A DNA stretch of 6,962 bases. Source: JADJLQ01 sp964396995 (lineage in GTDB: Bacteria > Bacteroidota > Bacteroidia > Chitinophagales > Saprospiraceae). Under the pieces are notes generated by a model. That model did no database searches and was not told where the DNA came from. It saw only the letters and a list, made by a program, of their open reading frames with translations. How positions within the stretch are numbered: position 1 is the first letter of the stretch; the number at the start of each line of letters is the position of its first letter. The stretch is taken from positions 1-6,962 of the forward strand of contig CAYNIG010000266.1 in NCBI GenBank assembly GCA_964396995.1, given 5' to 3'. Both the position numbers and the translations under genes were made by a program. Positions 1-6,962 of this stretch are shown here, piece after piece.

Positions 1-15
1 TTATTTTCTGACGAG

Positions 16-53
16 CTTTCTTTGATTCTTTCTTTGGCGGACAAAGAAAGAAT
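16..53. repeat. Inverted repeat with an extra direct copy of one arm; possible REP-like element
   Basis: A perfect 12-bp inverted repeat has arms at 25-36 (ATTCTTTCTTTG) and 42-53 (CAAAGAAAGAAT) around a 5-nt loop, GCGGA. The 9-mer CTTTCTTTG also occurs directly repeated just outside, at 16-24 and 28-36, so the same word appears three times in 35 bases. The element lies 41 bp beyond the stop of the minus-strand esterase gene. As RNA it would fold into a strong hairpin. Read in the esterase direction, it is not followed by a U-tract, so it is not a textbook intrinsic terminator. Short palindromes built from CAAAGAAAG-like words recur between genes in many Bacteroidota genomes, which is why a dispersed REP-like identity is suggested. 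That identity is inference. The repeat structure itself is directly visible. Confidence 0.7.
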
Positions 54-93
54 GCAAATAAAAAAATTATACTTAACCAGCAGACCCTAATTA

Positions 94-948
94 TTATTGC
101 CCAATAATAGATTTCAGGAAGGCATCCACTTTGTTTATCAGAGCCGGCTCATTGTATTGTCTTCCGCCATGTCCTGCTCCGTACACAAATTCCAACTGTA
201 CTTTTAATCCGAGAGCTCTGTAACTACCGTATAATTCTATGGATTGATTAATTGGTACCTGAATATCCTGATCGCCATGGCATATAAACAAGGGTGGGTC
301 ATCAGAAGTGACATAACTTACCGGGCTTGCTTTCATCAAATCATCTTTTGATTGTTCTAAGGGTTTTCCGAACATCAATGCCAGTGCAGGACCTCGGACT
401 GCTATACCATGCGGAGTGGATTGACTCATGATCGTACTCAGGTTTCCCGGGCCAAAGAAATCAATAATCCCTTGTACCTGTGAAGAAGTGGCAAGGTCAG
501 TACCAATAGTACCTTCCAACTCCTTTACACCGTTGGTCATTCCTGCGAGCGCTGCAAGGTGACCGCCGGCAGAAGAACCCCAGAGAAAAATTTTATCACT
601 ATTAATTTTAAACTGTGATGCATTGGCTCTAAGAAACCTTACTGCTGCTTTGACATCGTGGATAAATGCAGGAAACTTGGCCATCACGGTGGATCTGTAG
701 TCTATACTGGCCATAGCATACCCTTTTTTCAATAAATCCATTGGCGGGTCTGACTTTGATCCACTATGCCATGCACCTCCATGTACCCAGATAACCAGGT
801 AGGGATTGCTGATTTGATCTGGCATATACAGATCCATTTTTAGGTCCATATTATCTACCGTAGCATAGCGTATATCCAATACTGCTTTTTGAGCTTGAAG
901 CAGGGTACACCAGGTGCTCAGAATGGATAGAATCAGTTTTGACTTCAT
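94..948 (-). CDS. Exported alpha/beta-hydrolase esterase (BD-FAE / HSL-like family)
   Basis: This 284-residue protein is predicted to hydrolyse ester bonds, probably of small acyl or carbohydrate esters, in the periplasm or outside the cell. The N-terminus (MKSKLILSILSTWCTLLQAQ) is a signal peptide, with cleavage likely near residue 18-20. The Cys at 14 is not in a proper lipobox, so a lipoprotein is unlikely. Family marks in order: the oxyanion-hole motif HGGAW at 56-60; the nucleophile elbow GSSAG at 124-128 with Ser126; HGDQDIQVP at 224-232, in which Asp228 is the likely triad acid; and GAGHGG at 257-262 with His260. The set is complete, so an active enzyme is expected. The HGGAW...GSK pattern resembles bacterial BD-FAE-type feruloyl and acetyl esterases and kynurenine formamidase relatives; the true substrate cannot be read from sequence. 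Position 948 is the first ATG. An in-frame extension to 984 would start at TTG and place charged residues before the signal peptide. No TAnnTTTG promoter box was seen upstream. The gene is divergent from lolA. Confidence 0.9.
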   Translation of the reverse strand: MKSKLILSILSTWCTLLQAQKAVLDIRYATVDNMDLKMDLYMPDQISNPYLVIWVHGGAWHSGSKSDPPMDLLKKGYAMASIDYRSTVMAKFPAFIHDVKAAVRFLRANASQFKINSDKIFLWGSSAGGHLAALAGMTNGVKELEGTIGTDLATSSQVQGIIDFFGPGNLSTIMSQSTPHGIAVRGPALALMFGKPLEQSKDDLMKASPVSYVTSDDPPLFICHGDQDIQVPINQSIELYGSYRALGLKVQLEFVYGAGHGGRQYNEPALINKVDAFLKSIIGQ

Positions 949-1058
949 TTTTGTTATTATACCAGGCAATTTCTTGTTTTTCAACGAAACGCGTTTAGAA
1001 ATCTGCCTCCCCTAATTGACTGCTTTAACCTTAATTTAAGAACCTCATGATATATCCT

Positions 1059-1066
1059 TACGTTTG
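1059..1066 (+). promoter_or_regulatory. Bacteroidota -7 promoter box for lolA
   Basis: TACGTTTG matches the Bacteroidota primary-sigma -7 consensus TAnnTTTG at every fixed position and lies 20 nt before the lolA ATG. A convincing -33 TTG at the usual spacing is absent; the nearest candidate is the T-rich TTTAAG at 1035-1040. The inferred start of transcription is around 1070-1075, giving a very short leader. The leader has no clear Shine-Dalgarno site, as is common in this phylum. Confidence 0.6.
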
Positions 1067-1086
1067 TACTTAAATAGGTTTTTTTA

Positions 1087-1749
1087 ATGAGGAGAATATC
1101 AGTTTTGGTTTTATTGATTTGTTTACGATTGCTCTTAGCTGCGCAATCGAAGCCGGGTGCATTTCAAAGTAATAAAGATGCCGACCCTCAGGCAAAAGCT
1201 TTGCTGAAACAGGTAAAAGATAATTTAAACATTGAAAAAGGGGTTGAAATAAACTTTGAATTTAAATACACCGCAGCAGAATCAAAACCCACTATAGAAA
1301 AAGGAAAAGTAGAGATCAAAGGGAAAAAATTTCACCTCACTCTGGGTGAACAGGAAATTTTCTCCGATCAAAAAACATTGTGGACCTACCTTAAAAAAAG
1401 AAATGAAGTGCAGCTACAAAATGCAGAAGGCATAGATGATGATCCGCTATCCCCTTTTAAATTATTGCAAATACATGACTCACCTGACTTCACCTATATC
1501 CTCAACGGAGAGACTAAAACATCAGCCAGTATTGAATTCAAACCATTAGATAAAAACGCTGATTTTTTTAAAGTCAAAGCAGATATAGATAAATCAAAAA
1601 AACAATATAAAAGACTCGTCCTGTATCTTAAAAATGGTGACCTGTATGAACTGAATGTAGCGGCTTTAGCGAAAAAAAACTTAAATGATGAAGTATTTAC
1701 CCCTGATCTAAAAAAATATCCCGGAGCAAAAGTGGAAGATTTGCGTTGA
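1087..1749 (+). CDS. lolA: LolA-family outer-membrane lipoprotein carrier protein
   Basis: This 220-residue periplasmic chaperone is predicted to take lipoproteins released from the inner membrane by LolCDE and carry them across the periplasm. Residues 1-19 form a signal peptide (charged MRR, then a Leu-rich core, then AAQ), with cleavage likely after Ala18 or Ala19. The mature part shows the LolA pattern: an N-terminal helix region DPQAKALLKQVKDNL (33-47), alternating beta strands including EKGKVEIKGKKFHL (71-84), the IFSDQKTLWTYLKKRNEVQL stretch (91-110), and the typical ending FTPDLKKYPGAKVEDLR (204-220). Its length is close to that of other Bacteroidota LolA-like proteins. The family assignment rests on overall pattern, because LolA has no catalytic residues. 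LolB is usually not recognised in this phylum, so the receiving partner at the outer membrane is unclear. The gene stands alone between a divergent esterase and a convergent peptidase. In several Bacteroidota I recall lolA beside ftsK, which is not the case here. The product could be a LolA-like paralogue rather than the main carrier. Confidence 0.85.
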   Translation: MRRISVLVLLICLRLLLAAQSKPGAFQSNKDADPQAKALLKQVKDNLNIEKGVEINFEFKYTAAESKPTIEKGKVEIKGKKFHLTLGEQEIFSDQKTLWTYLKKRNEVQLQNAEGIDDDPLSPFKLLQIHDSPDFTYILNGETKTSASIEFKPLDKNADFFKVKADIDKSKKQYKRLVLYLKNGDLYELNVAALAKKNLNDEVFTPDLKKYPGAKVEDLR

Positions 1750-1827
1750 CCTGATTTTTTCTTTCTGGTAAACACGTACGATGTTACTGATTTCAGAATC
1801 CTGTTGCCGCAGCTTTAAAATTTAATA

Positions 1828-1861
1828 GTCAAAAACAAAAAAAGTGGCCACAGCCACTTTT
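1828..1861 (-). terminator. Intrinsic terminator of the M16 peptidase gene
   Basis: Read on the minus strand, the stem arms AAAAGTGGC and GCCACTTTT (1853-1861 and 1840-1848, 9 bp) enclose the tetraloop TGTG. A T-rich run continuing through TTTGTTTTTG follows at once. The hairpin begins 12 nt after the peptidase stop codon, an ideal position. On the plus strand the same hairpin is followed by only four T residues, so it may also weakly stop transcription from lolA. No other terminator is visible for lolA in the 124-bp convergent spacer. Confidence 0.85.
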
Positions 1862-1873
1862 CAGGAATAAATT

Positions 1874-4618
1874 TCACGATTTATTTATTGGAGGCTTTGA
1901 ACTGATTTTCTCAAAATCGCCAGCATACACTTTGATTAGTTTTGATTTGTTGAAATATTTTTTTAATGCATTATTTACTTCATCCAGTTTCAATGCTTTC
2001 AGTTTAGTTTCAAAATTGGTGAAATCAGTCAGATTGCGGCCATCCATCATATACGATTTCATAGTACCAGCCAGGGCATTGTTGAGGCCGAGTATGGTCT
2101 TATTTTGTTGCAGGGTACTGTTTACCGCATTGGAGAGTTCATCTTGTGTAAATCCCTTCATCAGCGCTTTATCTATTTCCTGGTTCAAGGCACTATCCAA
2201 TCTGTTTTGATATATGGGATTGAAGTATGCATAGATGCCCCATTTTCCTGTGTTGTATTGGTAATCCGTGTTTAAAAAACTGCCTGCCCCATAACTCATG
2301 CCTTCATTTTCCCTTAGCCGTTGCGGGATGCGCGAGGATAAAAATGCCCCCCCACCCAATAATTCATTTGCCATATAGGTAGCTGCAAAATCGGGATGCT
2401 TTTCATTAATATTGATATTTAACAGACCGAACATCATAGCATTGGTCTTATCGGGTGTATTCACATTTATCTTGGTTTCTTTTGTTTCGAATGCTTTGGG
2501 TATAATTTCGGCATATGGGGTTTTACTTTTCCATGGGCTCAAGGTATTCTTCAAAAATTCCTTAATGAGGGGTTTGTCGAGTTCGCCCAGAAAGACTGAA
2601 TAGGAATTGCCGGCACCATAAAATTCCGAAAAGTAAGATTTCAAATCAGTTAATTTAATTTTTGACAATTCTGCTAAAGTTTCTTTTGAATCCATTTGAT
2701 AAAGTGGATGAGTGCGGGGATAGGCTGAAGCCAGCTTACTCAGCTTCTCAGATGCTACTGTCTGGGGATCGTTCATTGCTGATTCAGTATTGGCTTTTGA
2801 GTCAATAATCAGTTTGGAAAACTCACTGGAATCAAAAGATGGGTTTTTCAGCAAATCATCCAATAGAGCTAAAACTTCTTTCAGGTATTTTTTTTCTGTA
2901 TTTATATTTATGTTTAATCTGTCTACCGATGCCGAAAAGTTTATTGAGCTTTTTATCCTGTCCAGTTCATCATTAATTTTTGATTTTGTTTTGCTAGTAG
3001 TTCCTTTCTTCAGCATTTGAGCCGTAAGGCTCGCTATCAACTGTTTGTTTTGAAGCTTGGCTTCAGATCCCCACTTTAAAGTCAAAGTTGCATTGATCTT
3101 GTCTCCTTTCGCAGGTTTTTGCAGCAACGCAAATTTTCCATCCGGAGCATAACTTCCATATTCCGTATTTTTAATGATATTCTCTACGGTGTTTTCAAAT
3201 TCTGCTGTTTTTTCTACGAGGGTTTTGCCTTTATATCCCTCGAGCATTTTTTCTATATCCGGAGTCTCGGCGACCACCGTTCGCTCTGGGGTAGTGGATT
3301 CCGGCAAGAAAACCCCCACTGTACGATTGGAAGGCAGATAATATTTTTTAGCTGCATTTTTCACATCATCCAGTTTTAAAGTTTCCACCCGATCTCTGTA
3401 TTGAAACCATAATCTCCAGTCTCCCGCTCCGATGAATTCAGTAAGACCAATAGAAAGATTGATGATATTATTATTCGTGTTTTCAACATTTTTCAATAAT
3501 GTATTCATCGCTCTGATCAGGTCTTCTTCCAGTATTTCAGTCTTTCCAAGATCATCCATAGTCTTCATCAAAACTGATTTAGCACTATCCAGGTTTTTAT
3601 CCTTTGGCACTTCCACTTCAAAATAAGTGAAACCCGGATCCTGTAAGGTTTGAGCATAGCCGCTTACTTTTGATGCCAATTTGGTATCTACTAATTTTTT
3701 GTATAAGATACCTGATGGATTATTAGTAAGTATTTCTATCAATGCATCATTAGGTGCATAATCTTTATCTGCCATACTGGGCGTATGATAACCCATTCCA
3801 ATATATTGAATGTCTCCCGTGCGTCTCAGCGTTACTGATCTTTCCCCATCCTGTGGTGGTTCTACAGTATAAGTTGGTTGTAGTTTCCTCGAGGGTCTGG
3901 GAATGACACTAAAAAATTCATTAGCATATTCCAATGCCTTGGTTTCATCAAATTTTCCGGCAATTACCAATACGGCATTGTCAGGCTGATAATATTTACG
4001 ATAAAATGTCCTTAAGTTTTCAATATTTACGCGCTCGATATCCTCACGGCTACCGATAGTAGAATTTCCATAATTATGCCATAAATACATTGCCGAAATG
4101 ACGCGTTCATTCAAGACCGCACTTTGGTTATTTTCACCTATTTCAAATTCATTTCGTACTACGCTAAATTCTTTTTTGAGTTCTTCTTCCAGTATTTTGG
4201 AATTCACCATTCGATCAGCCTCCATGTCCAAAGCCCATTTTAAATTTTCATCAGAGGCTGAGAGTATTTCATAATAATTGGTGCGATCATACCAGGTAGT
4301 TCCATTGGCAAATGCTCCCTTGTCGGCAATGGCTTTTTTTATGTCAGTAAATTTTTTACATTGTTTAAATAACATGTGTTCCAATAGATGGGCCATGCCT
4401 GTCTCGCCATATCCTTCATGCCTGGATCCAACTTTGTATACTATGTTGACTACCAGATTAGTCTGAGCCGGATCCGGTGCCAATAAAATCCTCAATCCAT
4501 TTTCTAATTCATATTCTTTCAGCCCTTCTACTGTGGTAATATGTTTAACAGCTGCTTGACCAAGGAGCTGAAATGAAAAGAACAGCATAGATAATGCAAA
4601 ACAAAACTTCAAATTCAT
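1874..4618 (-). CDS. Exported two-domain M16 (pitrilysin/MPP-like) zinc metallopeptidase
   Basis: This 914-residue protein is predicted to degrade peptides in the periplasm or at the envelope. Residues 1-21 are a signal peptide (MNLKFCF, hydrophobic core, LLGQAA). The N-terminal half carries the inverted zinc motif HLLEH: His77 and His81 bind zinc and Glu80 is the catalytic base. Glu157 in VVRNEFE lies 76 residues after His81, the spacing expected for the third ligand. M16-type helices and strands follow to about residue 460. The C-terminal half (about 475-914) repeats the fold without HxxEH; the matching region reads LTAQMLKKGT (531-540). It keeps the substrate-binding signature LLGGGAFLSSR (753-763) and the Arg/Tyr pair of RLRENEGMSY (Arg769, Tyr776). 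This matches fused bacterial M16 proteins in which an active and an inactive half close like a clamshell. The physiological substrate is unknown; oligopeptides or exported-protein fragments are plausible. The start is the first ATG and directly precedes the signal peptide. The gene has its own promoter and terminator, so it is probably monocistronic. Confidence 0.95.
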   Translation of the reverse strand: MNLKFCFALSMLFFSFQLLGQAAVKHITTVEGLKEYELENGLRILLAPDPAQTNLVVNIVYKVGSRHEGYGETGMAHLLEHMLFKQCKKFTDIKKAIADKGAFANGTTWYDRTNYYEILSASDENLKWALDMEADRMVNSKILEEELKKEFSVVRNEFEIGENNQSAVLNERVISAMYLWHNYGNSTIGSREDIERVNIENLRTFYRKYYQPDNAVLVIAGKFDETKALEYANEFFSVIPRPSRKLQPTYTVEPPQDGERSVTLRRTGDIQYIGMGYHTPSMADKDYAPNDALIEILTNNPSGILYKKLVDTKLASKVSGYAQTLQDPGFTYFEVEVPKDKNLDSAKSVLMKTMDDLGKTEILEEDLIRAMNTLLKNVENTNNNIINLSIGLTEFIGAGDWRLWFQYRDRVETLKLDDVKNAAKKYYLPSNRTVGVFLPESTTPERTVVAETPDIEKMLEGYKGKTLVEKTAEFENTVENIIKNTEYGSYAPDGKFALLQKPAKGDKINATLTLKWGSEAKLQNKQLIASLTAQMLKKGTTSKTKSKINDELDRIKSSINFSASVDRLNININTEKKYLKEVLALLDDLLKNPSFDSSEFSKLIIDSKANTESAMNDPQTVASEKLSKLASAYPRTHPLYQMDSKETLAELSKIKLTDLKSYFSEFYGAGNSYSVFLGELDKPLIKEFLKNTLSPWKSKTPYAEIIPKAFETKETKINVNTPDKTNAMMFGLLNININEKHPDFAATYMANELLGGGAFLSSRIPQRLRENEGMSYGAGSFLNTDYQYNTGKWGIYAYFNPIYQNRLDSALNQEIDKALMKGFTQDELSNAVNSTLQQNKTILGLNNALAGTMKSYMMDGRNLTDFTNFETKLKALKLDEVNNALKKYFNKSKLIKVYAGDFEKISSKPPINKS

Positions 4619-4664
4619 ATGATTTTTTTAATTGAAAAATAAAAATTATTACTTAGTGCCTTGC

Positions 4665-4695
4665 CAAAGGTAATTGCTTATCGGATACGATCCAA
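4665..4695 (-). promoter_or_regulatory. Near-ideal Bacteroidota promoter for the M16 peptidase gene
   Basis: On the minus strand, a -33 TTG (4695-4693, within TTGG) is followed by exactly 20 nt and then TACCTTTG (4672-4665), a full match to the TAnnTTTG -7 consensus. Transcription would begin at about 4656-4661, leaving a leader of about 40 nt that is very A/T-rich and has no clear Shine-Dalgarno site. The spacer contains a short near-palindrome, ATCGTATCCGAT (arms ATCG and CGAT), which may be chance. This is the best-formed promoter in the window. Confidence 0.8.
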
Positions 4696-4826
4696 TTTAC
4701 ATCATTAAGTGAGACCGTATTTAGTGTTTATTCATACCATAATAAACTCAGATACAATGTTCTATAAAATGTTCTTAATTTATATCTCAGCGTAATTATG
4801 GAGTACATCATAAGGTGATTTGTACT

Positions 4827-4834
4827 TACCTTCG
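4827..4834 (+). promoter_or_regulatory. Probable -7 promoter box for maeB
   Basis: TACCTTCG matches TAnnTTTG at all but one fixed position and lies 26 nt before the maeB ATG, similar to the lolA arrangement. No good -33 TTG is found 17-23 nt upstream, so the promoter may be weak or activator-dependent. The call is inferred from motif and position only. Confidence 0.5.
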
Positions 4835-4860
4835 TAGATCAAACCGAACCCAAATTATTT

Positions 4861-6962
4861 ATGTCAGATTTAAAAAAAGATGCACTCTTATATCATCAGC
4901 AGGGGCGTCCTGGGAAAATTGAAGTAATACCCAGTAAACCTCATTCCACTCAAAAAGATTTAAGCCTTGCCTATTCACCCGGGGTAGCCGAACCTTGTCT
5001 GGCCATCAAAGAAAACAAAGAAGATGTGTACAAGTATACTGCCAAAGGCAATCTCATAGCGGTGATCTCGAATGGTACTGCAGTGCTGGGCCTGGGCAAT
5101 ATTGGTCCTGAAGCCGGCAAACCGGTAATGGAAGGGAAAGGATTGCTTTTTAAAATATATGCTGATATCGATGTCTTCGATATAGAAATAAACGAAACCG
5201 ATCCAGACAAATTAGTCGAGTGCGTTAAGGCCATTTCTCCCACTTTTGGCGGTATCAACCTGGAAGACATCAAAGCTCCTGAATGTTTTTATATAGAGGA
5301 CAGATTAAAAAATGAATTGGATATACCACTGATGCACGATGATCAGCATGGTACAGCCATTATTTCTTCTGCTGCGCTCTTAAATGCATTGGAACTGGTA
5401 AATAAAAAAATCGAGGAGGTGAAAATAGTCGTCAGTGGATCAGGAGCCTCTGCCATATCCTGTACCCGTCTGTATAACAAATTAGGCGCTCAAAAGTCTA
5501 ATATAGTGATGATCGATAGTAAAGGTGTGGTTAATACAAAGCGGACCGATCTGAACAAACAAAAAATGGAATTTGTCAGTGACCGGGATATCGATACTTT
5601 GGAAGAAGCCTTAATAGATGCAGATGTATTTCTGGGTTTAAGTGTAGCCGGGGTAATGAAAAAAGAAATGTTGCTTTCTATGGCTAAGGATCCGATCGTT
5701 TTTGCATTGGCTAATCCAAATCCTGAAATATCCTATCCCGAAGCCACCAGTACCCGTCAAGATGTAATCATGGCCACCGGCAGATCTGACTATCCCAATC
5801 AGGTAAATAATGTATTGGGGTTTCCCTATATTTTCAGAGGTGCTTTGGATGTGAGGGCTACCAGAATCAATGATGAGATGAAGTTGGCCGCGGCCAAAGC
5901 ATTGGCTGAGTTGGCCAAATTACCGGTCCCCGAAGAAGTTAACTCAGCTTACGGTGGAGCCAATCTCCATTTTGGATCTGATTACATAATTCCGAAACCG
6001 GTAGACCCAAGATTGATCACTGTAGTCACCATCGCAGTGGCTAAAGCAGCCATAGCCTCCGGTGTGGCTAAAAAGAAAATCGATAACTGGGATGCATACG
6101 CCGAAGAATTAAACAAACGACTTGGTCTTTCGAAACCAATGATCAGGCAGATCCGTTCTAAAGCAAAAGCTCATCCCAAACGGGTGGTGTTTGCGGAAGC
6201 TGAGCACTATAAAATACTCAAAGCTGCCGAAATATGCAAAGAAGAAGGATTTGCTTTTCCAATATTACTGGGGAATGCGGAGCGGATAAAGTCCATGATT
6301 GTTGAAAATGAATTAGCTCTCCAGGATGTTGAGATCATTGATCCAAGGTCTGATGATGAACAAGATCGTCGTACAAAATTTGCCGATACTTATTTTAACA
6401 AACGCAATCGAAAAGGAGTAAATCAGCGTTCGGCTCTCAATCTGATGGTAGAATGGAATTATTTCGGAATGAGTATGATCGAACATGGCCATGCAGATGC
6501 AATGGTAAGCGGGCTGACGGCAAACTATCCTGAATTTATGCGGCCTGCCCTTCGCATGTTTGGCAAGCGGAATGATGTGCAGATTGTGGCAGGTATGGAT
6601 ATATTGATGACCAAAAAAGGGCCCCTGTTCTTTGCCGATACGATGGTCAACCTCGACCCTGATGTAAAAACAATAGTCGATATCACCTTGCAGACAGCAG
6701 ATGCTGTACGAAAATTTGGTATTGAACCTAAAGTTGCATTATTATCCTATTCCAATTTTGGATCTGTAAAAGGCACAGTACCGTTTAAAATGCGCGATGC
6801 AGTAGCAATACTTCACCGTGACCATCCGGGATTATTAGCGGATGGGGACATTCAGGGAAATTTTGCAATTAATAAGGACCTGGTAAAAGAAGCTTTTCCA
6901 TTTTCAAAATTGGTGGATGGCCCTGCCAATACCCTGATATTCCCCAATCTGGCATCATCACA
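4861..6962 (+). CDS. maeB: NADP-type malic enzyme with C-terminal phosphotransacetylase-like domain (3' end outside window)
   Basis: This cytosolic enzyme oxidatively decarboxylates malate to pyruvate and CO2, usually making NADPH. The frame is open from ATG 4861 to the edge: 700 codons plus two bases. E. coli MaeB is about 759 residues, so about 55-60 residues are missing. Malic-enzyme marks: SLAYSPGVAEP (35-45) with catalytic Tyr38; EGKG with Lys93; NLED (133-136) and HDDQHG (159-164) with the acidic metal ligands; the nucleotide-binding loop VSGSGASA (191-198); LANPNPEI (283-290); and ATGRSDYPNQVNNVLGFPY (305-323). From about 428 onward the sequence is phosphotransacetylase-like: RVVFAEAE (441-448), VSGLTANYPEFMRPAL (549-564), VALLSYSNFGS (625-635) and DGPANTLIFPN (687-697). 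In MaeB proteins this domain is generally regulatory, sensing acetyl-CoA and aiding oligomerisation, rather than an active transacetylase. NADP preference is inferred from the family. Truncation is due only to the window edge; no frameshift was seen. The gene is divergent from the M16 gene, with 242 bp between them. Confidence 0.96.
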   Translation, partial: MSDLKKDALLYHQQGRPGKIEVIPSKPHSTQKDLSLAYSPGVAEPCLAIKENKEDVYKYTAKGNLIAVISNGTAVLGLGNIGPEAGKPVMEGKGLLFKIYADIDVFDIEINETDPDKLVECVKAISPTFGGINLEDIKAPECFYIEDRLKNELDIPLMHDDQHGTAIISSAALLNALELVNKKIEEVKIVVSGSGASAISCTRLYNKLGAQKSNIVMIDSKGVVNTKRTDLNKQKMEFVSDRDIDTLEEALIDADVFLGLSVAGVMKKEMLLSMAKDPIVFALANPNPEISYPEATSTRQDVIMATGRSDYPNQVNNVLGFPYIFRGALDVRATRINDEMKLAAAKALAELAKLPVPEEVNSAYGGANLHFGSDYIIPKPVDPRLITVVTIAVAKAAIASGVAKKKIDNWDAYAEELNKRLGLSKPMIRQIRSKAKAHPKRVVFAEAEHYKILKAAEICKEEGFAFPILLGNAERIKSMIVENELALQDVEIIDPRSDDEQDRRTKFADTYFNKRNRKGVNQRSALNLMVEWNYFGMSMIEHGHADAMVSGLTANYPEFMRPALRMFGKRNDVQIVAGMDILMTKKGPLFFADTMVNLDPDVKTIVDITLQTADAVRKFGIEPKVALLSYSNFGSVKGTVPFKMRDAVAILHRDHPGLLADGDIQGNFAINKDLVKEAFPFSKLVDGPANTLIFPNLASS

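Noticed and set aside
949..984. Longer esterase start at 984
   Set aside because: The codon at 984-982 is TTG and would add 12 mostly polar or charged residues before a normal signal peptide. The ATG at 948 gives a standard exported N-terminus.
1672..1679. Run of eight A residues near the 3' end of lolA as a possible frameshift site
   Set aside because: The reading frame continues through the run into the conserved LolA ending (PDLKKYP...DLR), so nothing suggests a frameshift, programmed or erroneous.
1494..1775. Minus-strand 93-codon open frame overlapping the end of lolA
   Set aside because: It lies antisense to a well-supported lolA gene. Its product is rich in Ser, Phe and Lys with no recognisable domain, as expected of a shadow frame.
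1750..1827. Possible lolA-specific terminator in the convergent spacer
   Set aside because: Only tiny palindromes such as CGTACG and CTGATTTCAG occur here, without a stable stem followed by a T-run. The T-rich stretch just after the stop has no hairpin before it.
2404..2915. LNININ-like peptide appearing twice in the M16 protein (about 568-573 and 733-737), as a possible internal repeat
   Set aside because: The match is only about six residues of low-complexity beta-strand sequence, and the DNA differs between the two sites. There is no real duplication beyond the known two-half M16 architecture.
1932..4466. Several plus-strand open frames of 62-92 codons inside the M16 gene
   Set aside because: All are antisense to the continuous 914-residue peptidase. 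None has a promoter box, family motif or sensible start context.
4971..5273. Minus-strand 100-codon open frame inside maeB
   Set aside because: It is antisense to the conserved malic-enzyme domain, including the catalytic segments, so it is a shadow frame.

Overview
The window looks like ordinary chromosomal sequence from a Bacteroidota bacterium. The evidence is AT-rich DNA, A-rich leaders without clear Shine-Dalgarno sites, and three gene starts preceded by the phylum-specific -7 promoter box TAnnTTTG or a one-mismatch version. The protein families also fit: a LolA-type lipoprotein carrier, a two-domain exported M16 peptidase and a MaeB-type malic enzyme. A finer placement, such as Saprospiria or Chitinophagia, would be a guess.

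Layout from left to right. Positions 1-93 hold a strong inverted repeat (25-53) that may be a dispersed REP-like element. Positions 94-948 (minus) encode an exported alpha/beta-hydrolase esterase with a complete Ser-Asp-His triad. A 138-bp divergent spacer follows, then lolA on the plus strand (1087-1749) with a good -7 box just upstream. A 124-bp convergent spacer contains a clear intrinsic terminator (about 1828-1861) that ends the next gene. That gene is a 914-residue M16 zinc peptidase on the minus strand (1874-4618). A 242-bp divergent spacer carries a near-ideal Bacteroidota promoter for the peptidase and a weaker one for the plus-strand gene that starts at 4861. That last gene is a NADP-type malic enzyme fused to a phosphotransacetylase-like domain (maeB). 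It is open at the right edge: 700 codons are visible, and about 55-60 more are expected.

The four genes alternate in strand (-, +, -, +), so each is probably its own transcription unit. No shared pathway is evident. Three products (esterase, LolA, M16 peptidase) carry signal peptides and act in the cell envelope, while MaeB is cytosolic central metabolism linking malate to pyruvate and NADPH. I found no rRNA, tRNA, CRISPR array, insertion sequence, phage gene or defence cassette, and nothing that supports a previously undescribed system. The items most worth a second look are the repeat at the left edge and the phosphotransacetylase-domain residues of MaeB.
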